From: UBA2334 sp049653005
GTDB lineage: Bacteria; Pseudomonadota; Gammaproteobacteria; Burkholderiales; Burkholderiaceae_C
Reading direction: 5' to 3'
NCBI GenBank assembly: GCA_049653005.1
Contig: JBASFL010000073.1
Coordinates: 1 to 38,864, forward strand
Length of the DNA: 38,864 nucleotides
In this document: positions 7,004-15,088 of the stretch, in pieces
How the letters are laid out: each line of letters opens with the position of its first letter
Numbering within the stretch: position 1 is the first letter of the stretch
The notes under the pieces: generated by a model
Databases searched by the model: none
What the model was told of the DNA's origin: nothing
What the model saw: only the letters and a program-made list of their open reading frames with translations
Made by a program: the position numbers and the translations under genes

Positions 7004-7909
7004 TGCCTGATTGCCTTTGCCATCCAAGCCACGCCGGGTGTGCCTCTGCTGCTGGCGGGCAACCGCGACGAGGCCCTGAGCCGCCCCACCCTGCCCCTGC
7101 ACCACTGGACCACCCCGCGTGGCACACCCGTGGTGGGCGGGCGCGATGAACGCGACGGCGGCACCTGGCTGGCCGCCACCGGCCCCGGTGCACCCCACGC
7201 CCGCGTGGCTTTTCTGACCAACGTGCGGCAGGGGCGCGACACCACCCGATGGCCCCGCAGCCGTGGCGAACTGCCGTTGATGTGGCTGGACGGCACCCCG
7301 CTGGACACGCTGTTGCACACACTCAACCCCAACGACCACGGCGCGTTCAACCTGGTGGTGGGTGACCTGGACACCGGCCAGTGGCACTGGCTGACCAACC
7401 GCACCCCCGCCCATGACACCGGGCTGTGCTGCCAACCCCTGAGCCCCGGCGTGTACGGCCTGTCCAACGCGGCACTCAACACCCCCTGGCCCAAAACCGT
7501 GGCGCTGCGCACCGCTGTGCAACACGCCCTGCCCGGCTGGCTTCAAAACCCCGGCACCGAAGACACGTTGTGGACGGCCTTGGCCCAGCGTCGCACCTGG
7601 CCCGACGGTGCGCTGCCCCACACTGGCGTGCCCCAGGACTGGGAGCGCGCCTTGTCAGCCGTGTGGGTGGACCACCCCAGCGGATACGGCACCCGCACCA
7701 GCGCCGTGTTGTCCGTGACGCAAACCACCGGCAACCCGGTCGAGTGGCGGTGGCGTTTGGCCGAACACACCTGGCGGCCCAACGCCCAGCAGGGGCAACG
7801 GGTGCAGGCGTGGCGCACCACGGTTATGGCCCCAGCGCAGCCCCCACTTCACGCAGACACGCCACCAGCTGCCGGGTCACCGGCCCCAGGGGTTGGCCCC
7901 GCAAGGTGA
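7001..7909 (+). CDS. NRDE-family (TANGO2-like) protein
   Basis: The 302-residue protein begins MCLIAFAIQATPGVPLLLAG, followed by NRDEALSRP, the motif that names the family. Members have an Ntn-hydrolase-like fold in which Cys2 becomes N-terminal after methionine removal. The eukaryotic relative TANGO2 and some bacterial members have been linked to haem handling, but the bacterial role is not firmly known. Other conserved blocks are RDGGTWLAAT, FLTNVR and GVYGLSNAALNTPWPK. The start codon is part of repeat copy B. The last 86 bases overlap the 3' end of the LysR gene on the other strand. Confidence 0.88.
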   Translation: MCLIAFAIQATPGVPLLLAGNRDEALSRPTLPLHHWTTPRGTPVVGGRDERDGGTWLAATGPGAPHARVAFLTNVRQGRDTTRWPRSRGELPLMWLDGTPLDTLLHTLNPNDHGAFNLVVGDLDTGQWHWLTNRTPAHDTGLCCQPLSPGVYGLSNAALNTPWPKTVALRTAVQHALPGWLQNPGTEDTLWTALAQRRTWPDGALPHTGVPQDWERALSAVWVDHPSGYGTRTSAVLSVTQTTGNPVEWRWRLAEHTWRPNAQQGQRVQAWRTTVMAPAQPPLHADTPPAAGSPAPGVGPAR

Positions 7910-8762
7910 TGAGCCCCACCGGCGGCAGCGCCACCGGCACGGGCAGGCCCAACACCGCCAGCGTGCCCTGCTGCTCGAAATGCCGGGCCACCGTGCGGGC
8001 CATGAAGGCCACCGCACCCCGTTGGTGCAGGAAGGTGATTTGCGACAGAAACGACGCCGACTCCACGATGTCTTGCGGCGGGTGCAGGCCGTGGGCAAAA
8101 AACTGCTGTTCCAGCTTCACACGCAGCGAGGCCCAGGGCGGCGGCATAACGCAGGGTTGCTCGGCCAGGTCCGCCCAGGTCGGCGAAGTTTGTGAGGCCA
8201 GGGGATGCCCAGGGCGCACCACGGCCACCATGGGGTCTTCGTAAAGGGGCTCGGTTTCCAGGTCGGGCGAGGCGTAGCCCGGCTCCAGGCGGCCCACAAA
8301 CAGGTCCAGCTCGCCCAGCCGCAGGCGGGGCAACAGGCGGGTAAGGTCGCCCTCGTCGATCAGCACCGTGGTGCGCCGGGAATGGGCCTTGAGCCGCTCC
8401 ACCGCCTGCGCCAGCAGCACCGGTGTGGCCACCACCATGGCCCCCACGCTGGTGCGGCCGCTGGCACCGCTGGCCTCGGCGGCAATTTCGTCGCGCGTGC
8501 GCTCGTACCCCGCCAACACCGAGCGTGCAAAACGCACCACACTTGCCCCGGCACCGGTGGGCTGGGTGCCGCGGGTGGAACGCTCGAACAGCGGCAAACC
8601 AAACAAACTTTCAATTTCGGCCAGGGTTTTGGAGACCGCCGGTTGCGTCACCGACAAAAACTCCGCTGCGCGGCCCAGGTGGCGAAACTGGTCCAGCGCC
8701 ACCAACAGTTGCAAATGGCGCAATTTCAGGTTGCTGCGCAACACACGGTCGAGTTTGGTCAT
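7824..8762 (-). CDS. LysR-family transcriptional regulator
   Basis: The 312-residue protein has an N-terminal winged helix-turn-helix (KLRHLQLLVALDQFRHLGRA, then AEFLSVTQPAVSKTLAEIE, residues 13-60) and a periplasmic-binding-protein-like effector domain from about residue 95. The HTH resembles the GbpR/PcaQ subgroup, which often control sugar or aromatic acid genes. It is divergently transcribed from the Bug receptor-dehydratase-dehydrogenase-aldolase genes across a 138-base spacer with TTCAT half-sites, so it most likely controls them in response to an acid metabolite (inference). Its 3' end overlaps the NRDE gene convergently by 86 bases. Confidence 0.94.
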   Translation of the reverse strand: MTKLDRVLRSNLKLRHLQLLVALDQFRHLGRAAEFLSVTQPAVSKTLAEIESLFGLPLFERSTRGTQPTGAGASVVRFARSVLAGYERTRDEIAAEASGASGRTSVGAMVVATPVLLAQAVERLKAHSRRTTVLIDEGDLTRLLPRLRLGELDLFVGRLEPGYASPDLETEPLYEDPMVAVVRPGHPLASQTSPTWADLAEQPCVMPPPWASLRVKLEQQFFAHGLHPPQDIVESASFLSQITFLHQRGAVAFMARTVARHFEQQGTLAVLGLPVPVALPPVGLITLRGQPLGPVTRQLVACLREVGAALGP

Positions 8763-8796
8763 GGGCGGTCAGTCAATCGATCAGGGGGCGGCTGTG

Positions 8797-8840
8797 TTCA
8801 TAACCGTTTGGCAATGAAGCAAGTCTGTATTTTCATTGGA
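8797..8840. promoter_or_regulatory. Candidate LysR operator with TTCAT half-sites
   Basis: The 22-base segment 8797-8818 is an imperfect inverted repeat: TTCATAACC, centre GTTT, then GGCAATGAA, whose complement TTCATTGCC agrees at 7 of 9 positions. A third half-site TTCATTGGA lies at 8832-8840. A TTGGCA at 8808-8813 could be a -35 for the receptor operon, with a poor -10 (TTTCAT) 17 bases downstream. The layout of a palindrome plus a downstream half-site is common for LysR regulators. Confidence 0.45.
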
Positions 8841-8900
8841 TTGTTATGCAAAGACCTCAAACAATGCGGGCTCTTTCACCCACCACAGCCGGAGACACAC

Positions 8901-9890
8901 ATGACCCACCCCCGCAACCCCCAACGCCGTCTGGTGCTCGGTGCCCTGACCGCCTCCGCACTCGCAGCCACCACCGGCCGCGCGTTTGCACAGGCGTGGC
9001 CTGAACGGCCCATCACCTTCATTTGCCCCTGGCCCGCTGGGGGCACGGCCGACCAGTCCATGCGTGCGCTGTGCACCGTGGCCGCCCGTGCGCTGGGCCA
9101 AAACATCGTGGTGGAAAACAAGGTGGGGGCCTCGGGCATGATCGGCGCCAAAGCCTTGGCATCGGCCAAACCCGACGGGTACACCGTGGGCCAAATCCCG
9201 ATTTCGGTCACGCGCTTCTCACAGCTGGGCACGCTGGCCGCCGACCCGCGCAAAGACTTCACCTACATCGCACGCACCTCGGGCCAGACATTCGGCATCG
9301 CGGTGCTGGCCAACTCGCCGTTCAAAACGCTGAAAGAGTTTGTGGACCACGCCAAGGCCAACCCCGGCAAGGTGACGTACGCCCACGCCGGTGTGGGCGG
9401 TGCCACACACGTGGGCATGGAAGAGTTTGCGGGCGCGGCGGGCATTCAACTCAACCACGTGCCCTACAAAGGCGGGGCCGATGCGCTGCAAAGCGTGCTG
9501 GGCGGCCATGTGGATGCGTTGGCCGACTCCAGTTCGTGGGCCCCGCACGTCGAGGCCGGCAAACTCCGGCTGCTGGCCACCTGGGGCGAACAGCGCACAC
9601 AGCGCTTCAAAGACACCCCCACGCTGAAAGAGCTGGGACACAACGTGGTGGTGGACGCACCCAACGGCATCGGTGCGCCCAAGGGAGTGCCCCCCGCCGT
9701 GACGGCCAAACTGCGCGACGCCTTCCGCCAAGCGGTGGCCAGCCCGGAATTCAAGGCCGTGATCGACAAGCTGGACGCCCCGCTGCTGTACCTGGACGGC
9801 CCTGACTATGAAAAATACATCGGTACCGTGTATGACCGCGAAACCGTGCTGATCGACAAATTGAAACTGCGCGACCTGATGAAAAGCTGA
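8901..9890 (+). CDS. Bug-type solute receptor (tripartite tricarboxylate transporter family)
   Basis: Bug proteins are periplasmic receptors that deliver organic acids, often dicarboxylates, to TctAB membrane transporters or act as sensors. The 329-residue product has a signal sequence (NPQRRLVLGALTASALAATT, cleavage near AFAQA at about residue 31) followed by WPERPITFICPWPAGGTADQ, the conserved first strand and ligand loop. VVENKVGASGMIG and NHVPYKGGADAL are further family hallmarks. GGAGACA precedes the ATG at 8901. No tctA or tctB gene is in the window. Its place as first gene of the catabolic operon suggests it captures that operon's substrate. Confidence 0.93.
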   Translation: MTHPRNPQRRLVLGALTASALAATTGRAFAQAWPERPITFICPWPAGGTADQSMRALCTVAARALGQNIVVENKVGASGMIGAKALASAKPDGYTVGQIPISVTRFSQLGTLAADPRKDFTYIARTSGQTFGIAVLANSPFKTLKEFVDHAKANPGKVTYAHAGVGGATHVGMEEFAGAAGIQLNHVPYKGGADALQSVLGGHVDALADSSSWAPHVEAGKLRLLATWGEQRTQRFKDTPTLKELGHNVVVDAPNGIGAPKGVPPAVTAKLRDAFRQAVASPEFKAVIDKLDAPLLYLDGPDYEKYIGTVYDRETVLIDKLKLRDLMKS

Positions 9891-9925
9891 CCCGCGCCGC
9901 GCTCACCCCAACCCTGAAAGCCCCC

Positions 9926-11455
9926 ATGTCCCGCACCGACAGCCCCCTGTTGCACCTGCACCCCCACGACAACGTGTACGTGGCCAAAACCGCCCTGGCG
10001 CTGGGCCAGCACATTCCCGAGCTGGGTGTGCGCACCCGCGCCCAGGTGCCTGCGGGCCACAAAATCGCGGCGCGCCGCATCGCCGAAGGCGAACCCGTGA
10101 AGAAGTACGACACGGTGATTGGTGTGGCCACACGCGACCTGGAGCCCGGCGACTACGTGCACAGCCACAACCTCAAGCTGGTGGACTTCTACCGCGACCC
10201 GGCCTTCGGTGCCGACGTGTTGCCGGTGGACTTTGTGCCCGAGGCCGAGCGCGCCACGTTCCAGGGCTTTGTGCGCCCCGACGGGGGGGTGGGCACGCGC
10301 AATTTCATTGGCATTTTGTCGTCGGTGAACTGCTCGTCTTCGGTCATCAAAAGCATCGCTGCGCACTTCACGCCCGAGCGCCTGGCCGCGTTCCCCCACG
10401 TGGACGGTGTGGCCGCTTTTGCCCAGACCAGTGGGTGTGGCATGTCGTCGCCCAGCGAGCATTTCGATGTGTTGCGCCGCACGCTGGCGGGCTATGCGCG
10501 CCACCCCAACCTGGCCGGGGTGCTCATCGTGGGCCTGGGCTGCGAGCGCAACCAGGTGGACGGGCTGGTTGAGTCGCAAGGCCTGCAGCCCGGGGCACAG
10601 CTGCACACCCTGGTGATGCAAGACGTGGGCGGCACACGCGCCACCATTGCCGCGGGCATTGCCGCCATCGAGGCCATGCTGCCCCTGGCCAACCAGGCCC
10701 GGCGCAGCACGGTCAGCGCCAGCCACCTGAAAATCGGGCTGGAGTGTGGGGGTTCAGACGGGTTTTCAGGCATCACCGCCAACCCGGCGCTGGGCGCGGC
10801 CATGGACATTCTGGTGCGGCACGGCGGCACGGCCATTTTGTCGGAAACGCCTGAAATACACGGCGTGGAGTTCATGCTGACGCGCCGCGCCATCAGCCCA
10901 GCCGTGGGGCAAAAGCTGCTGGACCGCTTGGCCTGGTGGGAAACCTACACGGCGGGCCACAACGCCCAGTTCAACGGGGTGGTGGGCCACGGCAACCAGG
11001 CCGGCGGGTTGGCCAACATTTTTGAAAAATCGCTGGGCAGTGCGATGAAAGGCGGCACCACGCCGCTGCGCGCGGTGTACGAATACGCCGAGCCCATCAC
11101 CGAGCCGGGCTTTGTGTTCATGGACTCACCGGGTTACGACCCCGTGGCCGCCACCGGCCAGATTGCCAGCGGCGCGCAGCTGATCTGCTTCACCACCGGG
11201 CGCGGCTCGATGTTCGGCAGCAAACCGGCCCCCACCATCAAACTGGCCAGCAACACGCCCATGTACCAGCGGCTGGAAGAGGACATGGACATCAACTGCG
11301 GCGTCATCGTGGACGGCGAATGCACCGTGGCCGAGATGGGCCAGCGCATTTTTGAGCAAATCTTGCGCCACGCCAGTGGCGATGCCACCAAAAGCGAAGC
11401 GCTGGGCCTGGGCGACCACGAGTTTGTGCCCTGGCACCTGGGCATCGTGTCCTGA
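9926..11455 (+). CDS. UxaA/GarD-family sugar-acid dehydratase
   Basis: The 509-residue protein belongs to the altronate/galactarate dehydratase family, iron-dependent enzymes that remove water from hexonic or hexaric acids to give 2-keto-3-deoxy acids. An N-terminal SAF domain covers about residues 1-95 (VPAGHKIAARRIAEGEPVKK). The core has GFVRPDGGVGTRN, SGCGM, VGLGCERNQVDG, LECGGSDGFSGITANPA and CFTTGRGSMFG, all with equivalents in E. coli GarD. Length is between UxaA (about 495) and GarD (about 523). The exact substrate cannot be read from sequence. It lies 35 bases after the Bug receptor gene and 73 bases before the dehydrogenase gene. Confidence 0.88.
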   Translation: MSRTDSPLLHLHPHDNVYVAKTALALGQHIPELGVRTRAQVPAGHKIAARRIAEGEPVKKYDTVIGVATRDLEPGDYVHSHNLKLVDFYRDPAFGADVLPVDFVPEAERATFQGFVRPDGGVGTRNFIGILSSVNCSSSVIKSIAAHFTPERLAAFPHVDGVAAFAQTSGCGMSSPSEHFDVLRRTLAGYARHPNLAGVLIVGLGCERNQVDGLVESQGLQPGAQLHTLVMQDVGGTRATIAAGIAAIEAMLPLANQARRSTVSASHLKIGLECGGSDGFSGITANPALGAAMDILVRHGGTAILSETPEIHGVEFMLTRRAISPAVGQKLLDRLAWWETYTAGHNAQFNGVVGHGNQAGGLANIFEKSLGSAMKGGTTPLRAVYEYAEPITEPGFVFMDSPGYDPVAATGQIASGAQLICFTTGRGSMFGSKPAPTIKLASNTPMYQRLEEDMDINCGVIVDGECTVAEMGQRIFEQILRHASGDATKSEALGLGDHEFVPWHLGIVS

Positions 11456-11462
11456 TTTTTTC

Positions 11463-11506
11463 AATAGCTGAAGGTGCTTACCTATCAAGCGCTAGAGGCA
11501 TTTTTC
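11463..11506 (+). repeat. Dispersed repeat copy C, between dehydratase and dehydrogenase genes
   Basis: This is the clearest example of the other subtype. It reads ATAGCTGAAGGTGCTTACC, then TATCAAGCGCTAGAGGCA and a run of T. ATAGCTGAA and CAAGCGCT recur in the same order and spacing in copies F and G. It fills most of the 73-base spacer inside an apparent operon. The trailing T run may weaken or modulate transcription through the operon. Confidence 0.75.
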
Positions 11507-11528
11507 ATTCATTTTCCCCTTCCGTTTC

Positions 11529-12998
11529 ATGCCCTTGACCCTGACCCGCACCGACCTGATTCGCAGCGCCAACTTCATTGGCGGCGAATGGCGCCCCCTG
11601 CCCAACGCCCGCCTGGACGTGACCGATCCGGCCACGGGGGCCGTCATTGCCACGGTGCCCGACTCGGGGGCCGATGAAGCCCGCGCCGCCCTGGACGCGG
11701 CATCGGCTGCCTTCATCACCTGGCGCAAAGTGCCCGCCAAACAAAGGGCCACCCTCATCAAACGCTGGAACGACCTGGTGCTGGCCCACCAAGACGACCT
11801 GGGCACCCTGATTTCGCTGGAACAAGGCAAACCCCTGGCCGAAGGCAAGGGCGAAGTGGCCTACGCCGCCAGCTACATCGAATGGTTTGGCGAAGAGGCC
11901 ACGCGCATGAACGGCGAACTCATCCCCACACCCGTGGCGGGCCGACGCCTGTTTGCGCTCAAAGAGCCGGTGGGGGTGGTGGCCGCCATCACGCCGTGGA
12001 ATTTCCCGGCGGCCATGATCGCGCGCAAGATCGCGCCCGCCCTGGCCGCCGGCTGCACCGTGGTGTGCAAACCCGCCGAAGACACGCCCCTCACCTCTCT
12101 GGCCCTGGTACGCCTGGCCGAAGAGGCCGGTTTCCCGCCGGGGGTGCTGAACACCGTGACCGCCTCGCGCGAAAAAACGCCTGAGGTGGTGGACGTGTGG
12201 CTGGACGACCCGCGCGTGCGCAAAATCACCTTCACCGGCTCCACCCCGGTGGGCAAACACCTGGCCCGCCGCTCGGCCGACACCCTGAAAAAACTGTCTC
12301 TCGAACTGGGTGGCAACGCGCCCTTCATCGTGTTTGACGATGCCGACATCGACGCGGCCGTGGACGGTTTGATGGCCGCCAAGTTCCGCAACGGCGGCCA
12401 AACCTGTGTGTGCCCCAACCGCGTGTTCGTGCAGCGCCCGGTGTTTGATGCGTTTGCACAGCGGCTCACCCAGCGCGTGGCAGCCTTGCAAGTGGGGCCT
12501 GCCAGCGAGGCCGCCTCACAGATCGGTCCCATGATCAACAGCCGGGCGGTGGCCAAAATCGAACACCACGTCAACGACGCCGTGGCCCGTGGCGCAAAAG
12601 TGCTGACCGGGGGCTGCCGACTGCCGACCTTGGGCCCCCACTACTACGCGCCCACGGTGCTGGTGGGTGCCGATGCCACCATGGCCTGCGCCTGCGAAGA
12701 AACCTTTGGCCCCGTGGCCCCCCTGACGGTGTTTGACCACGAAGACGAGGTGTTGGCCGCCGCCAACGACACCCCTTTTGGTCTGGCCGCCTACTTTTAC
12801 AGCCAGAACGTGCGCCGCATCTGGCGCGTGGCCGATGCGCTTGAAACGGGCATTGTGGGCATCAACGAAGGCGCCATTGCCGCCGAGGCGGCACCGTTCG
12901 GCGGAGTGAAAGAGTCGGGCTACGGGCGCGAAGGCTCCACCCACGGGCTGGACGACTACCTGCACACCAAATACGTCTGCCAAGGCCAGCTGGACTGA
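11529..12998 (+). CDS. gabD: NAD(P)-dependent succinate-semialdehyde dehydrogenase
   Basis: This 489-residue aldehyde dehydrogenase closely resembles E. coli GabD along its whole length. ITPWNFPAAMI carries the oxyanion Asn158, KPAEDTP has Lys181, and SLELGGNAPFIVFDDAD has the base Glu259. GGQTCVCPNR has the catalytic Cys293 and a second Cys295, the CxC pair used as a redox switch in GabD. GabD oxidises succinate semialdehyde to succinate. The HpaI-like aldolase 24 bases downstream is of the type that releases succinate semialdehyde plus pyruvate, so the two enzymes fit together. Related semialdehydes from hexarates (tartronate semialdehyde) are an alternative substrate. Confidence 0.9.
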   Translation: MPLTLTRTDLIRSANFIGGEWRPLPNARLDVTDPATGAVIATVPDSGADEARAALDAASAAFITWRKVPAKQRATLIKRWNDLVLAHQDDLGTLISLEQGKPLAEGKGEVAYAASYIEWFGEEATRMNGELIPTPVAGRRLFALKEPVGVVAAITPWNFPAAMIARKIAPALAAGCTVVCKPAEDTPLTSLALVRLAEEAGFPPGVLNTVTASREKTPEVVDVWLDDPRVRKITFTGSTPVGKHLARRSADTLKKLSLELGGNAPFIVFDDADIDAAVDGLMAAKFRNGGQTCVCPNRVFVQRPVFDAFAQRLTQRVAALQVGPASEAASQIGPMINSRAVAKIEHHVNDAVARGAKVLTGGCRLPTLGPHYYAPTVLVGADATMACACEETFGPVAPLTVFDHEDEVLAAANDTPFGLAAYFYSQNVRRIWRVADALETGIVGINEGAIAAEAAPFGGVKESGYGREGSTHGLDDYLHTKYVCQGQLD

Positions 12999-13022
12999 AC
13001 ACTTTCCCACCACGCCACGCCC

Positions 13023-13826
13023 ATGCCCGCACACAACCCCTTCAAATCGGCGCTGGCCGCAGGCCAGCCCCAAATCGGCCTTTGGCTGTCCATGGCAGAC
13101 CCCTACCTGGCCGAGGTGGCCGCCACCGCCGGTTACGACTGGCTGCTGATCGACGGCGAGCACGCCCCCAACGACCTGCGCAGCCTGCTGGCCGCACAGC
13201 AAGCCATCGCCCGCCACCCCAGCCAGAGCGTGGTGCGTGTGCCGCACGGAGACACGGCGCTGATCAAACAGGTGCTCGACATCGGCACCACCACGCTGCT
13301 GGTGCCCATGGTGGACACGGCGGCCCAGGCCCAAGCCCTGGTGGCCGCCATGCAGTACCCGCCCAAGGGCGTGCGCGGTGTGGGCAGTGCCGTGGCCCGC
13401 GCGTCGCTTTGGAGCGCCAGGGCCGACTACCTGTCGGTGGCCGACGATGAGGTTTGCCTGCTGGTGCAAGCCGAAACCACCACCGCACTGAAGAACCTGG
13501 AGGCCATCTGTGCCGTGGACGGCGTGCATGGCGTGTTTGTGGGCCCGGCGGACCTGGCCGCTTCCATGGGTCACCGTGGCAACCCGGGCCACCCCGAGGT
13601 GCAGGCCGCCATCGAACATGCCCTGAAAACCGCTGTGGCCAGCGGCAAGGCGGCGGGCACCCTCACCTCAGACCCCGCTCTGGCGCAGCGTTACCTGGAT
13701 TTGGGCTGCACGTTTGTGGCCGTGGGGGTGGACGTGCTGCTGTTCGCCAACGCGGCCCGCCGTTTGCGTGCGCAGTTTTCTGCCGCCCCAGTGGGCACGC
13801 CACCACAGCCCAATGCGGCGTATTGA
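13023..13826 (+). CDS. hpaI: HpaI-like 2-oxo acid aldolase (class II, HpcH/HpaI family)
   Basis: HpaI-type aldolases split 4-hydroxy-2-oxo acids into pyruvate and an aldehyde. The 267-residue product is close to E. coli HpaI: PQIGLWLSMADPYLAEVAA, YDWLLIDGEHAPND with the base His47, VVRVP with Arg72, TTLLVPMVDTA, GVRGVGSAVARAS, and metal ligands Glu151 (LVQAETTTA) and Asp177 (VGPADLAASMG). The natural HpaI substrate yields succinate semialdehyde, but these enzymes are broad and also take 2-keto-3-deoxy-hexarates. No other homoprotocatechuate genes are nearby, while a sugar-acid dehydratase is, so a dehydratase-aldolase-dehydrogenase route is the better reading. It ends 18 bases from the convergent CYTH gene. 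Confidence 0.88.
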   Translation: MPAHNPFKSALAAGQPQIGLWLSMADPYLAEVAATAGYDWLLIDGEHAPNDLRSLLAAQQAIARHPSQSVVRVPHGDTALIKQVLDIGTTTLLVPMVDTAAQAQALVAAMQYPPKGVRGVGSAVARASLWSARADYLSVADDEVCLLVQAETTTALKNLEAICAVDGVHGVFVGPADLAASMGHRGNPGHPEVQAAIEHALKTAVASGKAAGTLTSDPALAQRYLDLGCTFVAVGVDVLLFANAARRLRAQFSAAPVGTPPQPNAAY

Positions 13827-13844
13827 TCACACTTTTGCAGCGCC

Positions 13845-14315
13845 TCACCACCGCACAAACGGGTGGGCAATCAGCGCGGAGTTGAAGTAGCGCGGGTCGT
13901 GCGTCACTTCCCCGCCCAGCCAGTCGGGGCGTTCGAAAGGCTGGTCTTCAGCGGCCAGCTCGACCTCGGCCACCACCAGCCCGGCGTTGTCGCCGTGGAA
14001 CTCGTCCACCTCCCACACCGTGCCCGCGTGGTTGAGGGTGTGGCGGGTTTTGTCGATCAGCGGGGTGTCGCACAGGGCCAGCAGGGCTTGGGCGTCGGCC
14101 AGGGGAATGGGGTATTCAAACTCGGCCCGGGTGGCCCCCGTGCTGATGCCTTTGATGGTGAGCCAGCCTTGTGCGCCCGCCACCCGCACACGCACGGTGC
14201 GGGTTTTGTCGCGGTTCAGGTAGCCCTGGGTGTAGCGCACCCCGCCATCTGACGAGGGGTGGGTGCGCCAGCCGCCGTTCACCACCCGAAATTTGCGTTC
14301 GATTTCAACGGCCAT
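13845..14315 (-). CDS. CYTH-domain protein (probable triphosphatase)
   Basis: The 156-residue protein begins MAVEIERKFRV, the ExExK motif (E4, E6, K8) that defines the CYTH superfamily, which hydrolyses triphosphates inside a charged tunnel barrel. Further tunnel residues are in TVRVRVAG, GWLTIKG, FEYPIP and VVAEVELAAEDQ. Bacterial single-domain members with ExExK are mostly inorganic tripolyphosphatases; class IV adenylate cyclases and thiamine triphosphatases use the same fold. The gene follows lepB with only 3 bases between stop and start, so the two are probably co-transcribed. Confidence 0.9.
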   Translation of the reverse strand: MAVEIERKFRVVNGGWRTHPSSDGGVRYTQGYLNRDKTRTVRVRVAGAQGWLTIKGISTGATRAEFEYPIPLADAQALLALCDTPLIDKTRHTLNHAGTVWEVDEFHGDNAGLVVAEVELAAEDQPFERPDWLGGEVTHDPRYFNSALIAHPFVRW

Positions 14316-14318
14316 GGG

Positions 14319-14999
14319 TCAAAGGGTTTGGCCAAAACGCGCCCAACGGGGCAGCCAGTGGCCTTTGATGTCTGCCGACACCAACACCCGGTGTGCCTGC
14401 CCGATGAGCAAGGGGCGTGGCACGAAGCCGATGTAGCGGGAGTCGGCGCTGTTGTCACGGTTGTCGCCCAGCACCAGGTAGCTGTCGGCGGGCACCATCA
14501 GGGGGCCAAAGCTGCTGCGGGCGTTGACACCGGGCAGCCACTGCACGCGGTGGCCGTCGGCATTCGCGCCATGGGGGCTGATGTGTTCGGTCAGGCGCTG
14601 GGCTTCGGTGTGGCCGCCGCCGTCCAGCGGCTCCAGCACCGTTTCCAGGCCGGTGTAACGGGCGGGCTCGCCGTTCAGGATGAGGCGCTCGTTTTTCATT
14701 TCGACCACATCACCGGGCAAGGCCACCACGCGTTTGATGAGGCGGGTGCCATCCAGCGGTGAACTGAAGGTGACCACATCGCCCCGCTGCGGCTCGCCGG
14801 TGCGGGCCAGCACCACGTCGGTGAGCGGCAGCTTGACGCTGTAGGCCAGCCGGTTGACCAGCACCACATCGCCCTCCAGCACGGTGGGGCGCATGGAGCC
14901 TGAGGGGATGGGGTTCCAGTCGGCAATGGCGGTGCGGAACAGGCCAAAGCCCATGAGCAGCAGCACGAAGTTGCGGTTGTGCTTGAACCAGTGGCGCAT
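14319..14999 (-). CDS. lepB: Signal peptidase I (short form)
   Basis: Signal peptidase I removes signal peptides from secreted proteins at the periplasmic face of the inner membrane. The 226-residue product has one membrane segment (FVLLLMGFGLFRTAIAD, residues 11-27), the catalytic Ser35 in PSGSMRPTV, Lys89 in RLIKRVVALPGD, and the box GDNRDNSADSRYIG near the end. It is shorter than E. coli LepB (324) and appears to lack the second membrane segment. It is not beside lepA or rnc, where the main lepB usually lies, so it may be a second enzyme of the genome; this is inference. Confidence 0.93.
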   Translation of the reverse strand: MRHWFKHNRNFVLLLMGFGLFRTAIADWNPIPSGSMRPTVLEGDVVLVNRLAYSVKLPLTDVVLARTGEPQRGDVVTFSSPLDGTRLIKRVVALPGDVVEMKNERLILNGEPARYTGLETVLEPLDGGGHTEAQRLTEHISPHGANADGHRVQWLPGVNARSSFGPLMVPADSYLVLGDNRDNSADSRYIGFVPRPLLIGQAHRVLVSADIKGHWLPRWARFGQTL

Positions 15000-15051
15000 G
15001 GGGGTCTTTCAAGGTGCGTTGCGGCTGACGGCCAGCCGGGGCATGTGAGGC

Positions 15052-15083
15052 GGCCGTGGGGGAAAAGGTTCCCCCGGCGGCCT
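15052..15083 (-). terminator. Strong hairpin after the thioesterase-GNAT gene
   Basis: The 89-base spacer before lepB holds a perfect stem GGGGGAA/TTCCCCC (15058-15064 with 15069-15075) with loop AAGG, extended outward by GGCCG/CGGCC pairing. There is no T run, so it may be a weak or factor-assisted terminator or an RNA-stabilising hairpin. Confidence 0.45.
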
Positions 15084-15088
15084 GCAGG

